This document shows, piece after piece, positions 25,472-34,689 of a stretch of DNA of 64,000 nucleotides. The translations under genes were made by a program, and so were the position numbers. How positions within the stretch are numbered: the stretch's first letter is position 1; each line of letters opens with the position of its first letter. The stretch is from Bacteroides sp. CAG:545. Lineage in GTDB: Bacteria; Bacteroidota; Bacteroidia; Bacteroidales; UBA932. Below the pieces are notes generated by a model. It saw only the letters and a list, made by a program, of their open reading frames with translations. It was not told where the DNA came from and made no database searches. Location: positions 57,038 through 121,037 of the forward strand of contig HF996056.1 of NCBI GenBank assembly GCA_000432515.1, read 5' to 3'.

Positions 25472-26305
25472 ATGATACGAATTGAAAAATTAGGTTTCAG
25501 CTACGGACAAGTACCCGTACTGAAAAACATAACCATGAACTTGGAGCCCGGGAAAATCTACGGACTCCTCGGTGAGAACGGAGTGGGCAAGACCACTCTG
25601 CTCACATTGCTTGCAGGACTGAAGAAACCATTGCAGGGAAACATTGACATTGACGGCTCGGCTCCCTACAGCCGCACACCGCAGGTGCTGGAAAATCAGT
25701 TCTACCTCGCTGACGAAATGCTGCCGGTTCCGATGAAAGCTGCTGAATATGCGCGGATTACGGGAGAATTCTGGCCGAATTACAAACAGGACACGTTCGA
25801 GGAAATAATGGAACTCTTCGAGAACACCTCGGACAAGAAGATGAACGAAATGTCCACCGGCCAGCTTAAGAAGACCTATATATCATTGGCCTTGGCACTT
25901 GGCTGCAAGTATCTGTTCCTGGACGAGCCTACCAACGGGCTCGACATCCCGTCCAAGGCGCAGTTCAGGAGCGCATTGATGAAATACACCGGCGAGGACT
26001 CTACGATAGTCATATCCACCCACCAGGTAAGGGACTTGGAGAACATCATTGACCCGATCATCATTCTTGACCGTCAGGATGTCCTGCTCAATGCCAGTCT
26101 CGAGGAGATTTCCCGCAAACTTTATTTCGACTACGGCACGCAGCTCCATCCGGAATCGCTTTACAGTGAGCAGCTTCCGGGCGGCTTCATCCAGGTCTAT
26201 CCGAATGCGGAAGGCGCTGACAGCAAGGTGAATATCGAGGCTCTTTTCAATGCGGTTCACCACAATAAAGAATTCATAAAAGGCCTGTTTGCCGAAACAT
26301 TGTAA
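25472..26305 (+). CDS. ABC transporter ATP-binding protein
   Basis: The 277-residue ATPase has Walker A (G-E-N-G-V-G-K-T-T-L), an ABC signature in degenerate form (M-S-T-G-Q-L-K-K), Walker B (Y-L-F-L-D-E-P) and a switch His in I-S-T-H-Q. The form resembles the YtrB/BcrA-like ATPases of exporters. It is the first gene of an operon with a six-helix permease and a GntR/YtrA regulator. The Met at 25472 is used because the longer reading crosses the promoter. The substrate is not known; antibiotic-peptide stress export is typical of the YtrA-linked class. Confidence 0.9.
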   Translation: MIRIEKLGFSYGQVPVLKNITMNLEPGKIYGLLGENGVGKTTLLTLLAGLKKPLQGNIDIDGSAPYSRTPQVLENQFYLADEMLPVPMKAAEYARITGEFWPNYKQDTFEEIMELFENTSDKKMNEMSTGQLKKTYISLALALGCKYLFLDEPTNGLDIPSKAQFRSALMKYTGEDSTIVISTHQVRDLENIIDPIIILDRQDVLLNASLEEISRKLYFDYGTQLHPESLYSEQLPGGFIQVYPNAEGADSKVNIEALFNAVHHNKEFIKGLFAETL

Positions 26306-26316
26306 CACATATCGCC

Positions 26317-27156
26317 ATGAACAATACATTTTCATTCAGCCGTTTCGGCCGATTCTTCAAATATGACTTCAAGAGATGGACATCATCATACGGACTTACG
26401 CTCATGCTGATGTCGCTCGCCCCAGTTATCCTTTATGTGATAACTCTCTGTTACTCACTTATTTTCAGTCAGGAATGGGGAACGCCTGGTCTGACATTCA
26501 GAGTCTCCGTTTTCTGCTTCGTCGCAGTCGTGCTCTTCATAACATATCCTAAAAATGTTTACGGCTACATCACCGAAAAACGCGCAGGATCGATGCTGCT
26601 GATGATACCGGCTTCGACATTGGAGAAATTTCTGTCAATGATGTTGAACACATTGATAATAGTTCCTGCAATCTTTGTCGGGATATATCTTGCGGCTGAC
26701 GGACTGATTTGCCTGTGTGACAGCAGTTGCGGCGGAACACTTGCAGCATCATTCACAGATGCATTGACCCGGATCGCTTCCTTCGCCTACACCACTGATT
26801 CCCCTATCAGGGTGAGCATGTTCTCGATCTACATGCAGTTCGCTTTCGCCATCCTGTTCTTCCTGCTCGGCGCATTGCTCTTCAAGAAGCATAAGATTCT
26901 CTATCCGATACTGATATTCATAGGGTTCAATATGGTTATGAGCATGCTTTTCGGACTGCTGTTCACGACCGGACTTATAGATATGGATACTTTGATGAAG
27001 TGGAGCCAACTATTTGCAGGCAAATATCTTACGGCTCCGGATTTCATCTCCTGGGCAGTGCCTTTCGCCAATGTGGCAGCGACGCTTTGGGATATCCTGG
27101 TAGTCTCCGCATTAGCTTGCGCCGTGTTCTTCAGACTGAAAACGATAAAACATTAG
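26317..27156 (+). CDS. ABC transporter permease-like membrane protein
   Basis: The 279-residue protein has about six hydrophobic segments and no enzymatic motif. It follows the ATPase gene by 11 bp and precedes the GntR regulator by 4 bp, which identifies it as the membrane part of the exporter by context. Sequence similarity to a specific permease family could not be seen by eye. Confidence 0.75.
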   Translation: MNNTFSFSRFGRFFKYDFKRWTSSYGLTLMLMSLAPVILYVITLCYSLIFSQEWGTPGLTFRVSVFCFVAVVLFITYPKNVYGYITEKRAGSMLLMIPASTLEKFLSMMLNTLIIVPAIFVGIYLAADGLICLCDSSCGGTLAASFTDALTRIASFAYTTDSPIRVSMFSIYMQFAFAILFFLLGALLFKKHKILYPILIFIGFNMVMSMLFGLLFTTGLIDMDTLMKWSQLFAGKYLTAPDFISWAVPFANVAATLWDILVVSALACAVFFRLKTIKH

Positions 27157-27160
27157 TATT

Positions 27161-27496
27161 ATGGAATTTGATGTGAACAGACCGATATATCTTCAGATTT
27201 ACGACACGATTTGTGACCAGGTGCTTTCAGGAGCGCTTGTCCCGGACGGCCGTATCCCTTCAGTGAGGGAGTACGGGGCCCAGCTCGGCGTGAATCCGAA
27301 CACGATAATGCGTACCTACGAGAAACTGACGACGGACGGAATAATCTACAACAAGCGCGGACTCGGCTTCTTCATCTCGCAGGACGCCAGGGAAAAGGTC
27401 CTGGAATATAAGAAAACAGAATTTGTCAATGAAACAGTGCCCAAAATCCGCAGACAGCTCCAGCTTCTCGGATTCGGCCCGGAAATTTTTAATTAA
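27161..27496 (+). CDS. GntR-family regulator, YtrA subfamily
   Basis: The 111-residue protein has the N-terminal GntR winged helix (P-I-Y-L-Q-I-Y-D-T-I, then I-P-S-V-R-E-Y-G and N-P-N-T-I-M-R-T-Y-E-K-L). Only a short helical tail follows in place of a ligand domain, which defines the YtrA subfamily. It probably represses the ABC operon that it ends. Its operator is expected near 25420-25470; no perfect dyad is obvious there. Confidence 0.9.
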   Translation: MEFDVNRPIYLQIYDTICDQVLSGALVPDGRIPSVREYGAQLGVNPNTIMRTYEKLTTDGIIYNKRGLGFFISQDAREKVLEYKKTEFVNETVPKIRRQLQLLGFGPEIFN

Positions 27497-27506
27497 GTCA
27501 ATGATT

Positions 27507-27740
27507 ATGAAAGCATTAAAATACATTTCGGCCATAACGCTGGTCGCTCTCGCAGCCACATCCTGCGTCATACGTTTCGACAAGGACAAAATGCTCAAGG
27601 CATTGGAAGATCATAAAAAATTCATTGAAGACTACTCCATGTCTGTGGAGGATTCTACGGAGTCGGCGGAGGACAATGTCGAGGACAGCAGTGATGTATG
27701 TTGGCAGGATGACACGGTCAGCGTAGTGAAGGCGGAATGA
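27507..27740 (+). CDS. Small acidic lipoprotein
   Basis: The 77-residue protein begins with a lipoprotein signal peptide ending in L-A-A-T-S-C. The mature part is short and highly acidic, with Asp, Glu and Ser clusters and no recognised domain. It starts 10 bp after the GntR gene and may belong to the same transcript. A Met two codons upstream (27501) is an alternative start. Function unknown. Confidence 0.6.
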   Translation: MKALKYISAITLVALAATSCVIRFDKDKMLKALEDHKKFIEDYSMSVEDSTESAEDNVEDSSDVCWQDDTVSVVKAE

Positions 27741-27831
27741 TTTTCTGAAAAATTCGGGACAATGTGATGCAAGATTCTGAGAAATGTGTATTTATGAGAG
27801 TGGAAGAAAAAAAACTAAAAGATACAATATT

Positions 27832-28518
27832 ATGAAAAACAGAGTTTTAGCATTTATCTCAGCAACATTGGCAGTGGTCGCATCAGCGTCCTGCACCAAG
27901 AACGACTACCCATCATATGATGAGATAGTCCCGAATGCAGTAGTTACGGTCAAGCCGGAAGGTGAGGGCAGCGGCTTTTATCTTCAGCTCGACGACAATA
28001 CCATCATCAAGCCTGTAAACAATCCGAGACTTCCATTTGAACTCAAGGAGACCAGGGCATTCATAAACTACAAGGTGGTTTCAGAGGAAAAAGGTGTCCA
28101 GATGGGCCATGTGAACTGGATTACAGAGCTTTACACGAAGCAGACAGTCGAGAGCAAAGGCAAGGACGAGGACAAGGCAGAGTACGGAAGCGACCCTGTG
28201 GAACTGGTGAACGCATTCCCTACCGTATGCGAGGACGGATACCTGACCCTCAGATTCAGAACATTGTGGGGCAGATTCTCCAACGTAAAGCATAAAGTGA
28301 ACCTTGTGACAGGCGTGGACGAGTCTGATCCGTATCTGGTAGAGTTCAGGCACGACAAATGCGGCGATGTCAATGAGGTAGTTTCTGACGGCTACGTGGC
28401 ATTCCGCCTGGACAAACTGCCTGATACTGAGGGCAAGACAGTGAAACTCAGAGTGAGATTTACCGCTTCTTCAGGCGAAACCAAAATCGCGACATTCGAC
28501 TACAAGACGAGGAAATAA
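27832..28518 (+). CDS. NigD-like lipoprotein
   Basis: The 228-residue protein has a lipoprotein signal (A-S-A-S-C) and then resembles the two-domain NigD family. The N-terminal domain has a short beta barrel containing L-Q-L-D-D-N-T; the C-terminal domain carries Y-L-T-L-R-F-R-T-L-W-G and V-E-F-R-H-D. NigD proteins were named from a Prevotella bacteriocin locus, but most are widespread Bacteroidales lipoproteins of unknown role. The start at 27832 is the Met that begins the signal peptide; an upstream in-frame Met at 27784 gives a charged extension and is unlikely. Confidence 0.8.
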   Translation: MKNRVLAFISATLAVVASASCTKNDYPSYDEIVPNAVVTVKPEGEGSGFYLQLDDNTIIKPVNNPRLPFELKETRAFINYKVVSEEKGVQMGHVNWITELYTKQTVESKGKDEDKAEYGSDPVELVNAFPTVCEDGYLTLRFRTLWGRFSNVKHKVNLVTGVDESDPYLVEFRHDKCGDVNEVVSDGYVAFRLDKLPDTEGKTVKLRVRFTASSGETKIATFDYKTRK

Positions 28519-28584
28519 AGCATTGTCGAGTAGCATTGTCCCGCAAAAGTAATTGATGGCAAAGGAATTGCAGCGGTGGCAGTC

Positions 28585-29151
28585 ATGAAGTTCAATTTAG
28601 GTACAAGCAGCGAAAAGAGACTTGTCAATGATATCCGGAAAAGGGACAATGCGGCTATAAAGAAGCTGTATGACACTTGGTCCGGATACCTTTTCGCGTT
28701 GTGCCGGAGGTATATCTCGGACAATGACATTGCCGAGGATATCCTGCAGGAGAGTTTCATGAAGATAATTTCTTCCGTAGGCAGTTTCGAGTGGAAAGGG
28801 GAGGGCTCCCTTAAGGCGTGGATGAGCCGGATTACGGTCAATGAGGCTCTGCAGTATCTGCGCAAGCAGAAGAAATGCAGTTTCGTGGAATACACCGACA
28901 ATCTTCCGGATACGGATGATGCTCCGGCCCCGGATGTCAGCCTGATTCCGCAACAGGTCATAATGGACAAGATCCGTGGGCTTTCGGATGGTTACAGGAC
29001 CATATTCAACCTTTATGTGTTCGAGGGAAAATCTCATAAGGAAATAGCTGATATGCTGGGTATTACTGAGAGTACTTCGGCGTCCCAGTATCATCGGGCG
29101 AGGAAAATTCTCGCAAAGGAACTCACCGAATACATGAAGCGTGAATCATAA
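28585..29151 (+). CDS. ECF-type RNA polymerase sigma factor
   Basis: The 188-residue protein contains sigma region 2 (D-I-A-E-D-I-L-Q-E-S-F-M-K, followed by W-M-S-R-I-T-V-N). Region 4 follows (L-S-D-G-Y-R-T-I-F-N-L-Y, then S-H-K-E-I-A-D-M-L-G-I-T and S-Q-Y-H-R-A-R). It is followed after 15 bp by a membrane-anchored beta-barrel protein, a common pair in Bacteroidales in which the second gene may regulate the sigma factor. The GTG at 28576 would add three residues. It differs from the PUL sigma factor at 40.7 kb, which is partnered by FecR. Confidence 0.92.
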   Translation: MKFNLGTSSEKRLVNDIRKRDNAAIKKLYDTWSGYLFALCRRYISDNDIAEDILQESFMKIISSVGSFEWKGEGSLKAWMSRITVNEALQYLRKQKKCSFVEYTDNLPDTDDAPAPDVSLIPQQVIMDKIRGLSDGYRTIFNLYVFEGKSHKEIADMLGITESTSASQYHRARKILAKELTEYMKRES

Positions 29152-29166
29152 GAATTATAAGATGGT

Positions 29167-30534
29167 ATGAAACAGGATTGGACAGATACATTGAAACAGA
29201 AGATGGCGGGCTACGAAGAGCGGCCGTCGGATGAATTGTGGGCTGCGCTGAGCGAAAAGGCCGGATTGCAGGAAAGCCGCAGGAAGGTCATCCCTGTCTG
29301 GTTCTGGGGGCTCTCCGCCGCCGCTGCGCTGATGGCGGGAATCTTCGTCGTTACTAAGGTCAATGACAAGAGTGTCAATGCTTTAGGTGGCATTACCGCG
29401 GATGTGGCAGTGTCTGAACCGGTTGATGCTGTGGTGTCGGAACCTGTGGAAAGGACATTGGTTGAGGACCTGGCGGAAATGAAATCCGCTGAAGCGATGT
29501 CATTGGCAGATGTGGCGGTCGGAAGAAAGCAAGAGGCTGCGAAAGTCGGGATAAAGCAGGAAGTGAAGGCCAGAAAAGCCGAGTCGGCACTGATAGCGGA
29601 GGCCGTTCCGGTCGAGAGCAGCGTTGGCGCAGGTGTGATCGAGGACTCGGCGGAAAGTGCGGAAACTTCCGTGCCGGAGAACCAAGATGTCGATGCCGTT
29701 CCGGTCGAGAGTAGCGTAAGCGCTGTAGCTGAGGATGTTACATCAGTGAATGCGGAAGAACAAGCAGCGATGTCCTGGGACGAATATCTGAAGGAAACTC
29801 CATCAGAAAAAGCCAGGGCGAGGCGCTCAGGCGGATTCTCAGCAGGAATAGTTGCGGGCGGCGCAGTCGGAGGCAATACATCCGGAAGCAAACCTACAGC
29901 CATGGTCATGGGGGCAAACCCGTTGGCCGCAGGCGTAACAAAAACCGACTGGATAGACAAGGACTCCAAAGCCTCGGCCATCGTTTACAATCAGCCGGAA
30001 GTCCAGGAGGAATACTCACATAAAATCCCTGTAAAAGTCGGATTGACAGCGAGATACAACATTACCGGCAGACTCGGGGTAGAAACGGGATTGACTTATT
30101 CCATCCTCTCCTCCTCAGTCAAGATAGGCAATAGCGAAACTGGAAAAAACTGGAGCACAGGCAGTCAGACCCTCCATTACCTCGGCATTCCGCTGAACAT
30201 TTCCTTCAACATCCTGAATTCCCGTTATGTCAATATCTATGTCACCGGCGGCGGCATGATGGAAAAATCCATTTCCGGCAGCATCAAGACAGACGAATAC
30301 GTGGACGGGAAATTCGACAGGACATTGACGACAAATATATCGCCCAAAGGTCTGCAGTGGTCGGTCAACGCGGCAGCAGGCATTCAGGCGAATATCCTTC
30401 CGCAACTCGGCTTCTTCGTGGAGCCCGGAGTAAGCCATCATTTCAAGAACAGTTCCCGAGTCCGCTCCATCTACACGGACAAACCCACCGATTTCTCATT
30501 GGGCTTCGGACTGCGCTATTCATTCGGAAAATAA
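29167..30534 (+). CDS. Membrane-anchored outer-membrane beta-barrel protein, candidate sigma regulator
   Basis: The 455-residue protein has three parts. The N-terminal ~40 residues are soluble and anti-sigma-like (W-T-D-T-L-K-Q-K-M, then P-S-D-E-L-W), followed by one transmembrane helix at ~44-62. Residues ~75-260 are an Ala/Val/Glu/Ser-rich low-complexity linker containing two copies of A-V-P-V-E-S-S-V about 35 residues apart. Residues ~280-455 form a PorT/OmpA-type outer-membrane barrel ending in a terminal Y-S-F-G-K strand. The protein could span from cytoplasm to outer membrane and signal to the sigma factor encoded 15 bp upstream; this is inference. A terminator follows the stop. Confidence 0.78.
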   Translation: MKQDWTDTLKQKMAGYEERPSDELWAALSEKAGLQESRRKVIPVWFWGLSAAAALMAGIFVVTKVNDKSVNALGGITADVAVSEPVDAVVSEPVERTLVEDLAEMKSAEAMSLADVAVGRKQEAAKVGIKQEVKARKAESALIAEAVPVESSVGAGVIEDSAESAETSVPENQDVDAVPVESSVSAVAEDVTSVNAEEQAAMSWDEYLKETPSEKARARRSGGFSAGIVAGGAVGGNTSGSKPTAMVMGANPLAAGVTKTDWIDKDSKASAIVYNQPEVQEEYSHKIPVKVGLTARYNITGRLGVETGLTYSILSSSVKIGNSETGKNWSTGSQTLHYLGIPLNISFNILNSRYVNIYVTGGGMMEKSISGSIKTDEYVDGKFDRTLTTNISPKGLQWSVNAAAGIQANILPQLGFFVEPGVSHHFKNSSRVRSIYTDKPTDFSLGFGLRYSFGK

Positions 30535-30537
30535 AAT

Positions 30538-30570
30538 ATGGGGCTTTGTCGGTGAACGATAAAGCCCCAT
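30538..30570. terminator. Bidirectional terminator
   Basis: Perfect 10-bp arms (30538-30547 and 30561-30570) enclose a 13-nt loop. The stem ends in AAA/TTT tracts on both sides, so it can serve both the barrel gene and the convergent FadL-like gene. Confidence 0.75.
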
Positions 30571-30588
30571 AATTGTCTGTTATTCAGT

Positions 30589-32112
30589 TTAGAAGGAGAA
30601 TGACACGCCTACGCCCGCCACGATGCTGGTGCGGTAGAAATCATCCTGCCCTGTGATTGCAAGATTTTCCGGAGTCAGTTTTCCGGTGATTTCCGGTGAA
30701 AGCGGCAACTGTGAAACAACAGGAGCGAGCTTTCTGTAGATCAGCTCCCCGTTTGCACCGTAATCCTTCTGCTCCTTGGTGAAGTGCAGGAAGAATGTCT
30801 TATACACACCGAGGTCGATATTGATCCGGCTGTTTACATGGAACTGCGCTCCAATACCGCCGGAAATTGAACTTGTAGAGTAGCTCATGTCCGAGATGAA
30901 ACGTGCGTCATTGCCGAATCCGAAGGTATTGCTGTTGGCGCCGATACTGAGAGTCAGCAGCTTGCATACATCATACTCCATACCGCCGAGAATCTCGAAT
31001 GAGTTGTGCTTCAGATAGTTCTGCTTGTCATTGAGACCGGTTTCATTGTTGTACTGCTTGGACTGCTTGTCGAAATAGTAGTTGAAACCGAGAGCTACTC
31101 TGAAATTCGGTTTTACGGAATACTGTGCACCGAGGTTAAGGTTGCCCGGAATGTCCGCGGCGATCTGTTTCCCGTCATCGAACTGCGAAATTCCTGTGCT
31201 GTTCTCTTTAGTGGTATTGTTCAGACGTACCTTGGTGTTGAACTCGTAACGTGCTGAGAAATTGAACTTTCCTGTCTTGTAATCCACGGAGATGATAGGG
31301 GTCCAAGCGATGTCTTTCTGATGCGCGTCCAGAGCCTTGTCACTTACGAGTTGTGATGCCATAGGAGCGATCTGGTCTGCCGGCACCTTGCCTCCTGTCA
31401 ATGAAGAGATGGCGCTTGCCAGAACAGCAGCTGCAGGCATCATCTGTCCGCCAGCAGGCTGAAGACGTATGTTCTTGAGGCTGCCCACATAGTAGTTGGA
31501 AAGGTAATTCATTCTGACACCGGCAGATACGCTCCAGTTTTTGTTGATCCTGTAACCGAAGTTGAGCTGACCTGCGAAGTTGTACTGCTCACCGGTAAGA
31601 TTGATGTCAGCATCGTATGCCGTTACGGCAGTGGCGCCTGCCAGGGTGTTGATCAATGCAGGTATCATTGCCACAGGCGCTTCAAAAGAGCCGAGTCCCT
31701 GGTCATATTTTGCCTTTCCGCCTCCGGAAATCACTCCGAAATGGAATGAACCGAACCAGTTGTTGTGCTTATAGACGAGGTCCAGATGCGGCAGCGCAGG
31801 CACAAATGACTTTCCGGTATATTTCTTATAGCCTCTTCCTTCATTGTCAATGCCGTATTTAAGCGGCTCGTAAGTGGATGTGGTATATCTTCTCTGAAGA
31901 GCGGTCTGCACATCCAGTGCAATGTGCCAGCCGTTTTCCATGAAACCGATACCGGCAGGGTTGAAATAAGCGCCCTGTACGCCTATGACTGCATTCTGGG
32001 CAGGGTTCCTCAGATATGCTACATTCTGGTTCGAATTTGTGACGTAGCCTCCGGCATAAGCGGAAACGGCAGCGATGCCAAGTGCTACGGTCAGGATTAG
32101 TTTCTTGTACAT
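30589..32112 (-). CDS. FadL/OmpP1-family outer-membrane transporter
   Basis: The 507-residue protein has a signal peptide (cleavage near A-Y-A-G-G) and the OmpP1/FadL N-terminal hatch signature (Y-L-R-N-P-A-Q-N-A, then Y-F-N-P-A-G-I-G). A 14-stranded barrel with alternating aromatic strands follows and ends in G-V-S-F-S-F, the terminal Phe being typical for BAM recognition. Such proteins pass long-chain fatty acids or other hydrophobic molecules. Start at 32112 is preceded by a -7 element at 32142-32149. The gene is monocistronic. Confidence 0.9.
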   Translation of the reverse strand: MYKKLILTVALGIAAVSAYAGGYVTNSNQNVAYLRNPAQNAVIGVQGAYFNPAGIGFMENGWHIALDVQTALQRRYTTSTYEPLKYGIDNEGRGYKKYTGKSFVPALPHLDLVYKHNNWFGSFHFGVISGGGKAKYDQGLGSFEAPVAMIPALINTLAGATAVTAYDADINLTGEQYNFAGQLNFGYRINKNWSVSAGVRMNYLSNYYVGSLKNIRLQPAGGQMMPAAAVLASAISSLTGGKVPADQIAPMASQLVSDKALDAHQKDIAWTPIISVDYKTGKFNFSARYEFNTKVRLNNTTKENSTGISQFDDGKQIAADIPGNLNLGAQYSVKPNFRVALGFNYYFDKQSKQYNNETGLNDKQNYLKHNSFEILGGMEYDVCKLLTLSIGANSNTFGFGNDARFISDMSYSTSSISGGIGAQFHVNSRINIDLGVYKTFFLHFTKEQKDYGANGELIYRKLAPVVSQLPLSPEITGKLTPENLAITGQDDFYRTSIVAGVGVSFSF

Positions 32113-32141
32113 TTTGTCGAATTTTTTGGTATAAACGGCGA

Positions 32142-32149
32142 CAAATTTA
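32142..32149 (-). promoter_or_regulatory. -7 element for the FadL-like gene
   Basis: On the minus strand this reads TAAATTTG, matching TAnnTTTG, 30 bp before the start codon. The rest of the AT-rich 32113-32341 divergent gap holds no gene; a weaker TATCTTCG near 32249 may serve the GH92 gene. Confidence 0.55.
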
Positions 32150-32341
32150 AATCAATGCACCAAAAATATAAAGAAATTCGACCAAAAGGCAAAAGATAAC
32201 GTTTTGGTAACTCCCGCGTTTTCCTTATCGGCAAAAATATTATTGCTATCTTCGCAATTTAGTAACATGAAAATAATAAGTTCCTCAGATTAAGAGAAGA
32301 TTTTCGAGAACTGCTCAAAACTGATAATATTGATATATAAT

Positions 32342-34630
32342 ATGAAACTGAAACCGACATTGGCCTTTATGGCTCTTGCCTTGGCGAGTCTCTCATGCTG
32401 CAAGAACAGCATTGATTATGTGGAATCCCCAGTGGATTATGTGAGTACGCTGGTGGGAACGGAATCCACCTATGAACTTTCTGCCGGAAACACGTATCCT
32501 GCAGTGGCAATGCCGTGGGGAATGAACTTCTGGACGCCTCAGACCGGGAAAAACGGCGACGGCTGGACTTATAAATATACTGCCACGAAGATGCGCGGCC
32601 TGAAGCAGACTCATCAGCCGAGCCCTTGGATCAATGATTATGGCGCATTCTCGATAATGCCTGTTACTACCGGGCCGGTTTTTGATGAGAATGAACGTGA
32701 AAGCTGGTTCTCCCACAAGTCGGAGGTGGCGACTCCTTATTATTATAAGGTATATCTCGCTGAGCATGACGTGGTTGCCGAGATTTCGCCTACCGAGCGT
32801 GCAGCAGCTGTCCGCCTCACATATCCGGAAAAGGAAATGTCCTATCTGGTGGTGGACGGCTACGCAGGCGGCTCATTCGTGAAGGTCATACCGGAGGAGA
32901 ACAAGATCGTGGGATATGTCACCAATAACCACGGAGGAGTGCCTGACAATTTCAGAAACTGGTTCGTAATCGTTTCCGATACACCTTTTGAGATGATGCA
33001 AGTCATTGACGGAAATAAAGTTACTGGAAAGAATGAAGTCGAGGCGGATCATGCATTGGCATTGGTAGGCTTCAAGACAAGCAGAGGCCAGCAGGTGAAT
33101 CTCCGCGTGGCATCGTCGTTCATCAGCATTGACCAGGCTCAGATCAATCTGCGCGAAATCGACGGCCGCTCCTTCGACGAGGTGAAGACCGCGTGCCGCG
33201 ACAGCTGGAACTCCGCACTCGGACGCATCTCGGTCAGCGACAGCAACATTGACCATCTCCGTACATTCTATTCTTGCCTGTACCGGTCACTGCTGTTCCC
33301 GCGCGACCTTTCTGAGGTCAATGCAGAGGGTACAAGGGTGCATTACAGCCCGTACAACGGTGAGGTGCTCCCAGGTTATATGACGACGGATACCGGTTTC
33401 TGGGATACTTTCAGAAGCCTTTTCCCGCTGATGAATCTTGTCTATCCGGAGCAGAGCGTGAAGGTGCAGGAGGGCCTTGTCAATGCTTATCTGGAGAGCG
33501 GATTCCTGCCTGAGTGGGCGAGCCCTGGACACCGCGGCTGTATGGTCGGCAACAATTCGGCTTCTGTGGTGGCTGATGCCTACATCGACGGTATCCGTGG
33601 ATATGATGTGGAGAAACTGTGGGAAGCCGTGACTTCAGGCGCTCACAAAGTGCATCCTGAGGTGAGTTCTACGGGACGCCTGGGCTGGGAATACTACGAC
33701 CGTCTCGGCTATGTTCCTTGCAATGTCGGAATCAATGAGAATGCTGCCCGGACTCTGGAATATGCCTACAACGACTGGTGTATCTGGCAGTTGGGCAAGC
33801 AGTTGGGCAAGTCGGACGAAGAACTTGAGCCGTATCGCAAGGCGGCATTGAACTATAAGAATCTGTTCAATCCGAAGTACAACCTGATGGTGGGCCGTAA
33901 CGAGGATGGCACGTTCTCGGAGCCGTTCAGCCCGCTCAAATGGGGTGGAGATTTCACGGAAGGCAACAGTCTGCACTATACGTGGTCCGTATTTCATGAT
34001 GTGCAGGGGCAAATCGACCTGATGGGCGGCGATGAGGATTTCGGACATATGATGGATTCGGTTTTCAATATCCCGCCAATCTTCGATGACAGTTATTACG
34101 GCTTCCCGATTCATGAAATCAGGGAAATGCAGGTGATGAATATGGGCAATTATGCGCACGGCAACCAGCCTATCCAGCATTTCATATATCTGTATGACTG
34201 GTGCGGTCAGGCATGGAAGGCCCAGGCCCGCGTGCGTGAAGTGATGGAGAAATTCTACACCGCAGCGCCTGACGGGTATTGCGGCGATGAGGACAATGGC
34301 CAGACTTCTGCCTGGTACGTGTTCTCGGCGATGGGATTCTATCCTGTCTGCCCGGCGTCCGGCCAATTCGCAGTCGGCACTCCTCTGTTCAAGAGCGTGA
34401 AGGTTACTCGCCCTGACGGTAAAGTGTTCATTGTCAATGCTCCGGACAATTCTTCCGAGAATTTCTATGTCAGGTCAATGAAGGTGAACGGCAAGAGCGC
34501 GGACCGTGCGTTCCTGACTTTCGACGAGCTTTCAGCTGGAGCGGTTATAGACTTTTCAATGTCGTCCGAGCCTGACAAGTCACGTTGCACTTCATCGGTG
34601 TCACGTCCGTATTCGTTTAGCCGACAATAG
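32342..34630 (+). CDS. GH92 alpha-mannosidase lipoprotein
   Basis: The 762-residue protein has a lipoprotein signal (A-S-L-S-C-C), placing it on the periplasmic or surface side of the outer membrane. The N-terminal beta-sandwich begins with Y-V-S-T-L-V-G-T and contains N-T-Y-P-A-V-A-M-P-W-G, the family opening. The (alpha/alpha)6 domain carries T-D-T-G-F-W-D-T-F-R, G-N-Q-P-I-Q-H-F and D-N-G-Q-T-S-A-W-Y-V-F-S, all typical of Ca2+-dependent exo-acting GH92 mannosidases. Length is normal for the family. The linkage (1,2; 1,3; 1,4; 1,6) cannot be assigned. It is not next to a SusC/D pair, so it may act on mannosides released by other loci. Confidence 0.94.
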   Translation: MKLKPTLAFMALALASLSCCKNSIDYVESPVDYVSTLVGTESTYELSAGNTYPAVAMPWGMNFWTPQTGKNGDGWTYKYTATKMRGLKQTHQPSPWINDYGAFSIMPVTTGPVFDENERESWFSHKSEVATPYYYKVYLAEHDVVAEISPTERAAAVRLTYPEKEMSYLVVDGYAGGSFVKVIPEENKIVGYVTNNHGGVPDNFRNWFVIVSDTPFEMMQVIDGNKVTGKNEVEADHALALVGFKTSRGQQVNLRVASSFISIDQAQINLREIDGRSFDEVKTACRDSWNSALGRISVSDSNIDHLRTFYSCLYRSLLFPRDLSEVNAEGTRVHYSPYNGEVLPGYMTTDTGFWDTFRSLFPLMNLVYPEQSVKVQEGLVNAYLESGFLPEWASPGHRGCMVGNNSASVVADAYIDGIRGYDVEKLWEAVTSGAHKVHPEVSSTGRLGWEYYDRLGYVPCNVGINENAARTLEYAYNDWCIWQLGKQLGKSDEELEPYRKAALNYKNLFNPKYNLMVGRNEDGTFSEPFSPLKWGGDFTEGNSLHYTWSVFHDVQGQIDLMGGDEDFGHMMDSVFNIPPIFDDSYYGFPIHEIREMQVMNMGNYAHGNQPIQHFIYLYDWCGQAWKAQARVREVMEKFYTAAPDGYCGDEDNGQTSAWYVFSAMGFYPVCPASGQFAVGTPLFKSVKVTRPDGKVFIVNAPDNSSENFYVRSMKVNGKSADRAFLTFDELSAGAVIDFSMSSEPDKSRCTSSVSRPYSFSRQ

Positions 34631-34689
34631 TGAGTCTGCTTGAGCAGGTGTTAAAAATAGTAAGATAATTACATAGGAGAAACAGGACA

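Noticed and set aside
28544..28551. Minus-strand TACTTTTG promoter element reading into the NigD-like gene
   Set aside because: It fits the -7 consensus but no gene or terminator follows on that strand; one short match of this kind is expected by chance.
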